A stretch of 24,814 bases of DNA from an uncultured Paraprevotella sp. (GTDB lineage: Bacteria > Bacteroidota > Bacteroidia > Bacteroidales > Bacteroidaceae), in assembly GCA_900770805.1 (NCBI GenBank), contig CAAGLP010000144.1, positions 1-24,814 of the forward strand. Reading direction: 5' to 3'. Position numbers and translations under genes: made by a program. The notes beneath the pieces are model-generated. The model worked only from the letters and a program-made list of their open reading frames with translations, was not told the origin of the DNA and ran no database searches. Within the stretch, counting starts at the first letter, position 1, and every line of letters begins with the position of its first letter. Below are positions 15,715 to 24,200 of the stretch, piece after piece.

Positions 15715-16428
15715 TTAAAGCAAAGAAATTATTTCACGGAGGCTGTGAATCTCGTAGTTCACGGTCTCCGTAGCTTTATTCTGTTCTGGGTCAGGATTGA
15801 ACCACATAACATCCAGACCTGCAGCCTTTGCTCCGAGAATGTCCGTTTGAAAGTTGTCGCCAATCATCAAGGTGGTAGCAGGACTGGCACCAGTCATACG
15901 GAAAGCGTAGTCGAAATAAACGGGTGAAGGCTTATTGGCTCCGGCATCCTCGGACAGCACAATAGTATTGAAATAATCTGTCATACCACAGGCTTTCAGT
16001 TTGCGATATTGTACCTCGTGAAAACCATTACTGCACATGTGTAGACCATATCCGCGAGATTTGAGGTAGTCCATCACTTCATGAGCACCTTCTACCACTC
16101 CGGGCTTCACAGCACAGAACTCCAGGAAGCGGTCGCTAACTTCAAGACAATATTCCACGCTTACATTCTCCAAGCCTCGTCCCATGCTCAGAGGACGACG
16201 GAAGCGCTCTACGATAAGAACATCGCGACTTATCTCCCCTGCAGCATATTGTTTCCACAGGTCAATATTGGTCTTCCAATAAGGTGTATGAAACTCCTCG
16301 AAACAATCAAAATAGCGATGCAGGCCAAAGGCATCATAAAGTTCACCCAAAGCAATATCTGCATTGCCATGTGTATCGTACAAAGTGTCGTCAAAATCCA
16401 GAAATAAGTCCTTATAATACTTTTCCAT
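15715..16428 (-). CDS. HAD-superfamily hydrolase, YjjG-like phosphatase
   Basis: A 237-residue haloacid dehalogenase-fold phosphatase. Motif I is LFLDFDDTLYD with nucleophile Asp11 and acid/base Asp13, motif II is MCSNGF, motif III has the lysine of GANKPSP, and motif IV is GDNFQTDILGA. The helical C1 cap lies at about 20-95. The sequence most resembles the YjjG family of non-canonical pyrimidine nucleotidases, which dephosphorylate nucleoside 5'-monophosphates. The exact substrate cannot be fixed from sequence, and other HAD phosphatases such as phosphoglycolate phosphatase remain possible. It starts 20 bp after the dehydrogenase gene stops, so the two are likely one transcript. Confidence 0.85.
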   Translation of the reverse strand: MEKYYKDLFLDFDDTLYDTHGNADIALGELYDAFGLHRYFDCFEEFHTPYWKTNIDLWKQYAAGEISRDVLIVERFRRPLSMGRGLENVSVEYCLEVSDRFLEFCAVKPGVVEGAHEVMDYLKSRGYGLHMCSNGFHEVQYRKLKACGMTDYFNTIVLSEDAGANKPSPVYFDYAFRMTGASPATTLMIGDNFQTDILGAKAAGLDVMWFNPDPEQNKATETVNYEIHSLREIISLL

Positions 16429-16448
16429 TGTCTAAGCTATTAGTGACA

Positions 16449-17411
16449 TTAGAAACGAATTGTGTTTTGGGGAGTGCCCTCAACAAAAGCCTTCACATTT
16501 TCTATGGCTGTGGCCAATAAACGCTGTCTCGCTTCAGCCGTAGCCCATGCAATATGAGGGGTAATGTGGCAATTGCGAGCGGCAAGCAAAGGATTGCCAT
16601 TCTGCGGGGGTTCCTCGGAAAGAACATCCACGCCAGCAGCACGCAACCTACCCTGATTCAGGGCATCAGCCAAAGCCTGCTCGTCCACAAGCGGTCCTCT
16701 ACCGGTATTTATCAGTATAGCATTCGATTTCATCAACGCCAAACGCTCGGCATTTACCAGATGCAAGGTATCTTCTGCCAAGGGGCAATGTAAGGAAAGG
16801 ACATCGGCACTGGCAAAGAGTTCTTCGTATGACTTTGCCTTGCATATTCCTAAAGTCTCAAGCATTTCTACAGACTTACTGCTCATAGCTACCACCTTCA
16901 TACCAAAAGCCCGTGCTATCCTTGCTACCGCCATACCGATGTTTCCAAGGCCAACGATGCCCATCGTGCGGCCGTCCAGTTCCGTCAGCGGTACATTATA
17001 AAAGCAGAAATCCTCGCAAGAGCTCCACTTTCCTCCCTTCACCTCGCCTGTATATTGTGCCACGGAATTGGTGATATTCAGAAGATGAGCAAATACCATC
17101 TGGGCCACCGACATGGTACTATATGCCGGTACGTTGGTAACGACAACTCCATGCTCATGTGCTGCTTGAATATCCACAACATTATAACCTGTGGCCAGCA
17201 CACCCACGTAGCGTAATTCCGGCAAAGCAGCCATCACCTCGCGGGTTATCTTCACCTTGTTTACCAACACTACCTCAGCTCCTGTGGCGCGTACAACTAC
17301 GTCCTCGGGAGCAGTACGATCATAGATTTCCAATTGTCCCAAAGCAGACAATGGCTCCCACGACAGGTCTCCGGGATTGGCTGTATATGCGTCCAAAACA
17401 ACAATCTTCAT
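16449..17411 (-). CDS. D-2-hydroxyacid dehydrogenase (glycerate dehydrogenase/hydroxypyruvate reductase-like)
   Basis: A 320-residue member of the D-isomer-specific 2-hydroxyacid dehydrogenases. The nucleotide-binding loop is GLGNIG (154-159). The catalytic set is Arg238 in NTGRGPLVDE, Glu267 in SEEPP and His286 in CHITPHIAW. VLATGYNVVDI supports the hydroxypyruvate/glycerate subgroup over lactate or phosphoglycerate dehydrogenase, and no ACT domain is present. At the end of the second Rossmann strand (MKVVAMSSKS) there is no acidic residue of the kind that normally selects NAD, so NADP(H) use is possible. It is the first gene of a pair with the HAD phosphatase and has its own upstream -7 box. 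Confidence 0.87.
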   Translation of the reverse strand: MKIVVLDAYTANPGDLSWEPLSALGQLEIYDRTAPEDVVVRATGAEVVLVNKVKITREVMAALPELRYVGVLATGYNVVDIQAAHEHGVVVTNVPAYSTMSVAQMVFAHLLNITNSVAQYTGEVKGGKWSSCEDFCFYNVPLTELDGRTMGIVGLGNIGMAVARIARAFGMKVVAMSSKSVEMLETLGICKAKSYEELFASADVLSLHCPLAEDTLHLVNAERLALMKSNAILINTGRGPLVDEQALADALNQGRLRAAGVDVLSEEPPQNGNPLLAARNCHITPHIAWATAEARQRLLATAIENVKAFVEGTPQNTIRF

Positions 17412-17436
17412 GTGCTTTAATGTTTATTCCTTAGGA

Positions 17437-17444
17437 CAAAGATA
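17437..17444 (-). promoter_or_regulatory. Putative -7 box upstream of the D-2-hydroxyacid dehydrogenase
   Basis: Minus-strand TATCTTTG fits TAnnTTTG and lies 25 bp before the ATG, giving a leader near 20 nt. No TTTG is seen at the expected -33 position, so confidence is moderate. Confidence 0.45.
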
Positions 17445-17546
17445 CTTGTTTTTTATGAGAAAGTCAGCCTTGCCTCTCGTTTTTTCACTAATCTTCTCTA
17501 CATGAGGAATAAACCGTAAGGCAAGAGTACCAATAGAAGCATACGA

Positions 17547-17578
17547 AAAGCGCCGGACTGTCATTGGCCCGGCGCTTT
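17547..17578 (-). terminator. Terminator of the S46 peptidase gene
   Basis: AAAGCGCCGG (17547-17556) pairs with CCGGCGCTTT (17569-17578): 10 perfect pairs, 12-nt loop, GC-rich core. On the minus strand it lies 21 bp after the S46 stop codon and ends in CTTTTC, a short U run. It separates the S46 gene from the next minus-strand unit. Confidence 0.75.
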
Positions 17579-17599
17579 CTATGTTAAGAGAGAGAGAGT

Positions 17600-19744
17600 T
17601 TATAGTCCCAACTCCTTGATGATGTTCTTACCACCTCCCCAACGGTCAATAACCCAAAGGACAAAGCGGATGTCCACACCAATACAACGCTGCAACGTGG
17701 GGTCAAAACTGATGTCGCCGGCCATAGCCTCCCAGTTACCATCAAAAGCAAGACCTATGACATGACCATGGGCATCGAACATGGGCGAACCACTATTACC
17801 ACCGGTGATATCGTTATTACTCAGGAAGCAAAGGTGCATCTGCTTGGTTTTCTTATCTGCATACTTGCCGAACTTGCCTTTCTTGAGCAGTTTAACAATA
17901 TCAGCTTCTAATTCATAGTCCTCAATCTCCTCCTGTTTGGCAGCCTTGTCCAGAAGGCTCTGGCTATTGGTAAAGTAATTGTAATGCGTACCATTGGCGG
18001 TATAGTCCTGAATGAAACCATAGGACAGACGCATGGTCATATTTGCATCGGAATAATGAGCCTCATCCATTTCCATCTCCATGAGAGCCTGAGTGAGCAG
18101 GCGCTCGTTATAATCTATTACAGGCATACTGCTTCTAACAGAAGCCAGCAGGTCATAATATGTCTCGATGATATTGTCGGCATACTGCATCGCCATGTCT
18201 GTATCACGCAAAGTGCTGTCAGCCATTACCTTTGCTACGCAAGTGGTATCCAGCAAACAAGTCTTGGCAAAAAGATCCTTGGCGTATGCCTTGGTGTCGC
18301 CGCCATAGAGACTATCTATCAACTGGTAGAAATCAGGCAAGAACTCGCCCTTAGACCATGTGCGGTAGTCTTGCAACAGGGCTCCCATTGTTTCCTCGTC
18401 CACACGAGGTTCATAGTCCTTGTAGAAAGCCTTCAGGTTGTCCACGCATAGGGAAGCATCCTCGGCAGTAGCATCAAAGGGCAAACGTGAGATACGATTT
18501 GCAACGCTACGTAATTCTATGCCACGGAAGAACACCTCGCTGTAATAGGTAAGCAGAGCCATCTTTTCTTTGCGTCCAGTGTATGCCTTCTCCAACTCTG
18601 ACAAAACGGAACCATAACGTGCCTTGCATGCCTCATCCTTGGCATACCAGTTGCGAATGTTCTGCTCTATTTTCTTCTTTTGTCCAACGATATCCAAATC
18701 CTGTACAGCCTTATTCATGCCAATGGAGTTCTTCCAGTAGTTGCTGCTACTAGCCCACTTGCTGGAATACTTGATAGCAATAGCACGATCCTCGTCCATC
18801 CAGTGCTTCCATACATTCTGCTTGGCGGTGCGTACGTCAATAACAGCCTGATTGGTAGCTTGGGTACGCTCCACTATGCCCCATGAGGACAGGTAACGGT
18901 CTGTGCTACCTGGATAACCAATAGTCATACAGTAGTCGCCGGGAGCATAGCCTTTCATAGATACTGGAGCATAACCAGGAGTCTTCAGAGGCACATTATC
19001 CTCGCTGTACTCTGCCGGTGTGCCGTCAGGCTTGGCATAGATACGGAACATGGAGAAATCACAAGTCTGTCGTGGCCACATCCAGTTGTCGGTATCGCCA
19101 CCAAACTTGCCAAGAGTCTCCGTAGCAGTGAATACCAAACGGATATCGTTATATACCTTGTAGAAGTTGGCAAAAAAAGCATTACCACCATAGTACGATG
19201 CCACTCGGCACTCCATATCGGGGTGTAGGCTATCCAGTTTGTCCTCTAAAGCCATGCAAATACTATCGGTATAATAAGCCTCCACCTGAGCAGAGTCCAT
19301 CTTGGGAGCCTTCTCTTTGTAGAGACGAGCCAATTCTGCATTTACCTGTTCAGAGCAGTCCTCCACCTTTTGCAGAAAACGCACATACAATCCGTGGGCA
19401 GGACGTTCTTCTGTACGTTTCTTGGCAACGAAACCATTCTTCAGAATATCATCCTCAGGTGTTGACAATGCCTGGATGGCGCCATAGCCGCAATGATGAT
19501 TGGTAAAGAACAGACCTTCGGGAGAAACCACTACACCGGAACAGAAGTCACCAAGATTGATAACGGCATCCTTCAGGCTGCGACCGTTGGGATTATACAA
19601 CTCCTCGGGGGTAAGCGTCAGGCCTAAAGACTTCATGGTCTCGGCTGTCTTTGGGTTGATGTGAGAAAGCATCCACATACCTTCGTCGGCACTCGCCACA
19701 AGCGAGCACATCACTGCCGTCAATGTAAGTAATAGTTTACGCAT
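17600..19744 (-). CDS. S46 family dipeptidyl-peptidase (DPP7 type), exported
   Basis: A 714-residue serine exopeptidase that removes dipeptides from the N termini of oligopeptides in the periplasm. It begins with a signal peptide (MRKLLLTLTAVMCSLVASA, cleavage near 19). The chymotrypsin-like triad is recognisable: the histidine in TNHHCGYG (His84), the aspartate in GGDTDNWMWPR (Asp217 or Asp219), and Ser651 in TGGNSGSPMFD. The position that separates subfamilies is Gly669 in GLAFDGNWE. DPP11 enzymes have Arg here and prefer Asp/Glu, so this copy should be DPP7-like, favouring hydrophobic P1 residues. Length fits the family (700-720). It has its own promoter and terminator and therefore looks monocistronic. 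A (GA)6 run sits next to the stop codon. Confidence 0.93.
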   Translation of the reverse strand: MRKLLLTLTAVMCSLVASADEGMWMLSHINPKTAETMKSLGLTLTPEELYNPNGRSLKDAVINLGDFCSGVVVSPEGLFFTNHHCGYGAIQALSTPEDDILKNGFVAKKRTEERPAHGLYVRFLQKVEDCSEQVNAELARLYKEKAPKMDSAQVEAYYTDSICMALEDKLDSLHPDMECRVASYYGGNAFFANFYKVYNDIRLVFTATETLGKFGGDTDNWMWPRQTCDFSMFRIYAKPDGTPAEYSEDNVPLKTPGYAPVSMKGYAPGDYCMTIGYPGSTDRYLSSWGIVERTQATNQAVIDVRTAKQNVWKHWMDEDRAIAIKYSSKWASSSNYWKNSIGMNKAVQDLDIVGQKKKIEQNIRNWYAKDEACKARYGSVLSELEKAYTGRKEKMALLTYYSEVFFRGIELRSVANRISRLPFDATAEDASLCVDNLKAFYKDYEPRVDEETMGALLQDYRTWSKGEFLPDFYQLIDSLYGGDTKAYAKDLFAKTCLLDTTCVAKVMADSTLRDTDMAMQYADNIIETYYDLLASVRSSMPVIDYNERLLTQALMEMEMDEAHYSDANMTMRLSYGFIQDYTANGTHYNYFTNSQSLLDKAAKQEEIEDYELEADIVKLLKKGKFGKYADKKTKQMHLCFLSNNDITGGNSGSPMFDAHGHVIGLAFDGNWEAMAGDISFDPTLQRCIGVDIRFVLWVIDRWGGGKNIIKELGL

Positions 19745-19780
19745 GAATTATATATTATGTGTCTTTGTTTTTTGCGGGTG

Positions 19781-19812
19781 CAAAGGTACAATTTAGTGAG
19801 CGAAATGTCAAA
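19781..19812 (-). promoter_or_regulatory. Promoter of the S46 peptidase gene
   Basis: On the minus strand TTTG (19812-19809), 20 bp, then TACCTTTG (19788-19781) match the Bacteroidetes consensus. The predicted leader is about 30 nt. Confidence 0.65.
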
Positions 19813-19938
19813 TTTATTTGAACATTTCCGAAACACCTTACGTTACAAGAGCAGATTGCGGTTGCGTACCATACCATGCAAGTAGGAGGAAAAAGATGAA
19901 TATACAATGGTAGCAGATAGATTTTCTTATTTTTTTAC

Positions 19939-19946
19939 TATCTTTG
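19939..19946 (+). promoter_or_regulatory. Putative -7 box upstream of the small conserved gene
   Basis: TATCTTTG lies 28 bp before the ATG at 19975 and fits TAnnTTTG. A T run precedes it, but no TTTG is found at -33. It diverges from the S46 promoter. Confidence 0.45.
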
Positions 19947-19974
19947 TCTGCGCATAATATACTCTATTAACCAA

Positions 19975-20364
19975 ATGGGCAGAAACAAATTCTCACAACG
20001 CGAGATAGATATAATAGGCAAGTTACTACGCCGCAAGATGGCTGGCACTCGCTTCCAGCAAAAAATGGTGCGCCATACGTTGCGCACTACATTCGAGTTC
20101 AATATTGCCGACTTCAACATTCAGGGCAAAGCATTCGGCCCAGAGGACCTTGACGAATGTGTACGCCGCGGACGCATTCAGATTCTGGACGAAGCCACCA
20201 TCGAGGCTATGAAGCAACGTCATGCCGAAAAGCGTTTGCGTGATGAAGCTCTGCGCCAAGCCGATGCCGTGGCAGAGGGCGAAATCGTGGATTGGCAAGA
20301 GGTACAGAGACAATGGGATGAATACTACGCACAACATCCCGAAGATGCGCCCCAGTCTGAATAG
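19975..20364 (+). CDS. Small conserved Bacteroidetes protein of unknown function
   Basis: A 129-residue, strongly charged soluble protein. The N-terminal 80 residues (GRNKFSQREIDIIGKLLRRK, then QQKMVRHTLRTTFEFNIADF and QGKAFGPEDLDECVRRG) resemble a conserved hypothetical protein I remember from other Bacteroidales genomes. The first helix looks like a short DNA- or RNA-binding helix-turn segment, which is a guess. The rest (about 80-129) is a helical, Glu/Gln-rich tail with WQEVQRQWDEYYAQHP. There are no cysteines, signal peptide or membrane segment. It lies 14 bp before the ferredoxin-nitroreductase gene and is probably co-transcribed with it. I cannot assign a function. Confidence 0.8.
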   Translation: MGRNKFSQREIDIIGKLLRRKMAGTRFQQKMVRHTLRTTFEFNIADFNIQGKAFGPEDLDECVRRGRIQILDEATIEAMKQRHAEKRLRDEALRQADAVAEGEIVDWQEVQRQWDEYYAQHPEDAPQSE

Positions 20365-20378
20365 CAAATCACTTTTAT

Positions 20379-21212
20379 ATGATAAGCATAAACAACGACA
20401 CATGCATACGATGTGGCAAATGCCAAAGGGTGTGCCCTGCATTTATCCCCGTAATAGAGCAGGATGCAGCTCCCTCATTGCGTCATCCAGAAGTGTGCAT
20501 TGGTTGCGGTCATTGTGTTGATGTATGTCCCACAGGAGCCTATGTTCATACGGACTTCCCTGCTGATTCTATACATGACATCAACCGCAACATACTACCC
20601 GAGCCCGAGAGCCTCATGGAGTTGATACGCTCCCGACGCAGCAACCGCACCATCACCGCCACGCCTATACCACAGCGTTCGCTGGACATGATACAGGAAG
20701 CCGCACGATATGCCCCCACGGCACAAAACAGCCGTCAAGTGCATATACACCTTATCACCGACGACGAGGCTTTGCTAAAAGTGGAAACGGCAACGATAAA
20801 CTACTTCATGAGCCTGGCACGTTTCATGCTCCTCCCTCCCGTAAAGGCTATAATGAGACCCTTCCTGCGTAAACTATACGACGAGGTTCCAGCCTTGATG
20901 GCCATGAACGAACAGTTCAAGAAGGGGCAACGCCCCTGCATATGCAACTGCACAGCTTTGCTAATTCTCTCTGCCCCCAAAGGCTATTCTTTCGGTGCAC
21001 AGGACTGCAACCTTGCATATCAGAATTCCTCACTGATGGCAGAATCCCTTGGGGTAAGCCAGATATACATGGGCTTCGTGCAGACTGCCATGTTCATGAT
21101 GGGATGCAAACGGGCAGCAAAGGTATTGGGTATCCCCAAAGGACATAAGGCTTTTGCCATAATGGGTTTGGGAATACCGGCATTCAAGTATGCCAAGTAC
21201 ACCACACGCTGA
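20379..21212 (+). CDS. Ferredoxin-nitroreductase fusion protein
   Basis: A 277-residue fusion. Residues 1-55 form a bacterial 2[4Fe-4S] ferredoxin domain with two complete clusters: C9-C12-C15-C19 and C40-C43-C46-C50, the last of each set followed by Pro. Residues from about 75 to the end are a nitroreductase domain, with the FMN-phosphate segment RSRRSNRTI and the AARYAPTAQNSRQ block, then a long middle insertion and NLAYQNSSLMAESLGVSQIYMGF. Such fusions can deliver low-potential electrons directly to FMN instead of using NAD(P)H. The natural acceptor (nitroaromatic, quinone, flavin) cannot be told. Three further cysteines (CICNC) sit near residue 187. The protein is cytoplasmic and follows the small conserved gene. 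Confidence 0.9.
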   Translation: MISINNDTCIRCGKCQRVCPAFIPVIEQDAAPSLRHPEVCIGCGHCVDVCPTGAYVHTDFPADSIHDINRNILPEPESLMELIRSRRSNRTITATPIPQRSLDMIQEAARYAPTAQNSRQVHIHLITDDEALLKVETATINYFMSLARFMLLPPVKAIMRPFLRKLYDEVPALMAMNEQFKKGQRPCICNCTALLILSAPKGYSFGAQDCNLAYQNSSLMAESLGVSQIYMGFVQTAMFMMGCKRAAKVLGIPKGHKAFAIMGLGIPAFKYAKYTTR

Positions 21213-21247
21213 CCAAATTACTTTAATCAGACAAACAAAACAATAAC

Positions 21248-24200
21248 ATGAAGAAGACTTTCCTACTCTCATTACTGTTCGCTTTGGTAAGTACAATGGC
21301 GATATGGGCACAACAGACTCCCGAAACTGCCTCAAACGACTTTACCTATACCACAACGGCAACAGCAACAAACGGCAAGATGCATTTCACGTCTGCAAAG
21401 CTTTATTACAAAGCTCCTGCAAACAAAATGCGTTTCTCGCTAAAGGAATCTGGAGCCTACTACAGAAACGGCAAGAACCGTCTGAGTTTTGATTCCTTTG
21501 AACTGTTCAATAGTAAAGGGGAGAAAGTAAGTCTATCTGCAGCAGACTTTAGTGGCAATTACAACAAGCCCTATGCCTATATGCTGGATGGCAACAACGA
21601 CACCTATTGTTGCGGCTCTTGGTCTGCCAACGATGAGGGGCACGACTACTTTGAGATAGAACTGGCAACTGATTTGGGCGGTTCATTCTCCTTCTCGTTC
21701 ATTACTGAGAACACCACAATGAACCCTAAGGCCTTCCGCATAGAACTTCAAAATAAAGAGACAGAAGTTATAGAATACACCTTGTCCATAAACGCCCCGG
21801 AGGGTGAAAAAGCTACAATTACATATAACGGCAAGGTCGTAGAAGAAGGACATGCTTTTGATTCCAAGACAATGGATACAGAACTATTCTCTGCCACAGA
21901 AATCAGTGGTTACACATGGAGCGTAGTTGTGAACGAGGAAACAAAAGCTGTAATCATCGTATATACTCAAGCTACCATAGTAGAAAACCCTAAGGCCGTT
22001 GCTAATCTTGCTAATCGTATCGGTGGCAATGGGACTGCCAAGAAGTTCAAGTTCGTACTTGATCCATCACTGAATTCAAGGCAGGAGGTCTTCGTAATTG
22101 GGGCCGAGAAAAGCAAGGTGCTGATAAAGGGAACTACTATCAGTGCCATTACCACAGGCCTTGGCTGGTATCTCAACAACATTGCACACATCAACATTGC
22201 ATGGAACTCGCTGAACGAGAAAACCGTGAGTGGTGATGCTTATGCCGACCTCTCCAGCATACCTCTGCCCACCGAGACAGAAACCCACACCTCTGATGCA
22301 AAGTATCGTTACTATTTGAACACATGTACCTTCGGCTACTCTATGACCTCATGGACATGGAAACGCTGGCAGCAGGAGATTGACTGGATGGCTCTGCATG
22401 GAATAAATATGCCGCTACAACTCGTTGGCCTTGAAGAGGTATGGCGCAAGTTCCTCACTATGGAAGAAGGCGGAAAACGCAAGTATGGCTATACTGACGA
22501 GGAAGCCAAGGCATTTGTGGCAGGTCCTGCATTTATTGCCTGGTGGGCAATGAATAACCTTGAGGGTTGGGGCGGAACAGCTTCCGGCGCCAAGAGCGGT
22601 TATCAGAATCTGGCTGGTGCTGGTGGCGTACAGGACGATGCCTGGTATGTCCGCCAGAAGAACCTTGCGAAAAGTATTGTTGACCGTCAGCGCGAGCTCG
22701 GTATGCAACCAGTACTTCCTGGTTGGTCAGGCATGGTACCCACCGATTTTCAATCTCAGTCTGGCTTTGCGACTCGTGGCAATGGTGGCAATTGGGCAGG
22801 AGATTTCGTTCGTCCGCTCCTTCTGAGTGTGAACAATAGCAACTATGCCGAGATTGCCGCAGATTACTACAAGTGTCTGGAAGAGGTTATGGGAGAGAGC
22901 CAGTACTACTCTATGGATCCCTTCCACGAAGGTGGTGGTGCAGGCACGATGGAAGACTACAAGGCTTTGTATGATGCCATGGAGGCAGCCAAGGATGGTT
23001 CGCAATGGGTTATCCAACAATGGCAATGGTCTGCTACACAAAAGTACTCGCTCACAGCAGTACCAGCAGGTCGTCTGGTCGTATTGGACCTCTTCTCTGA
23101 TGGTAGTCCAGCATTTGACAAATACAGTGGTTATGCTCCTCAGGATGCCGTATTCTGTGCCATTCCCAACTTTGGTGGACGCTCAGGTCTGATGGGGCGT
23201 CTGAACAACCTTACCGACAATTACTTTACATATAAAGCCAAGTATGCAAGCATCAAGGGTATCGGTGCTGCACCCGAGGCAATAGAACAAACTCCAGTAA
23301 CATACGATCTTATTTTCCAATTGCCCTGGATGGGGAGCAAACCCGACATGAAGGAATGGATCAAAAACTATGCTGCCGCACGCTATGGTACGGATAACGT
23401 GGTAGTCCAGGAGGCATGGGAACTGCTTCGCCAAGGCGTCCTCAACTATGGTGCTGATGGTATCCAAGGTCCTGTAGAGGATGTTTGGGGTGCACGCCCA
23501 AATCTTGACGCCAAGCCAGCAAGCACATGGGGCAAGACCATTAACCATGCCGGTGGCACCTATACCAAAGCTCGTCGCCAGATGCTGATAGATGCCGTAT
23601 ACAAACTGATAAGCCAACAGGCTGCGCTAAACTTTGCTGCAGGTTCTGTTTACGAAAGTAACTATCTGTACGACCTTGTGGAGTTTGGCGGTGCCGTGAT
23701 AGCAGACTATGCCTACGATCTGTTGCTCGGCATAAAAGCTGCCAAGACTGCGGCAGGAAACAATTTTGCAAACGATGCTGTCTACAAGGCACGTCGCGAT
23801 GCATTCCTCCAACTCATTCTGGATATGGATACTTTCAGAGGTACCAACCTCAATTTCCGACTCGGCAAGTGGACACAAGAAGCACGCGATGCAGCCGAAG
23901 AGGTGGAGGATGCAACCACAGCCACTCCCGACTGGTACGAATATAACAATGCACGTACCATTCTGGGCACCTGGTCATCACCCGGAACCAATTTGACAGA
24001 CTACTCATATCGTTCATGGCAGGGTCTCTTGAAGGACTACTACTATCCTCGTTGGAAGTACTACTTTGAAAACAACTGCACGAATGGCGAGTATAAGTTC
24101 TTTGAGTGGAACTGGGCACATGGTATGGAACATGCAGTAGGTCAAACTGGGATAAGTTCCAAGCCTCTTACCAAAGGTCAAGCTGGACATACTGACAGCT

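Noticed and set aside
17587..17598. (GA)6 microsatellite next to the S46 stop codon
   Set aside because: It is short and lies after the stop codon, so length changes would not switch the gene; no sign of phase variation.
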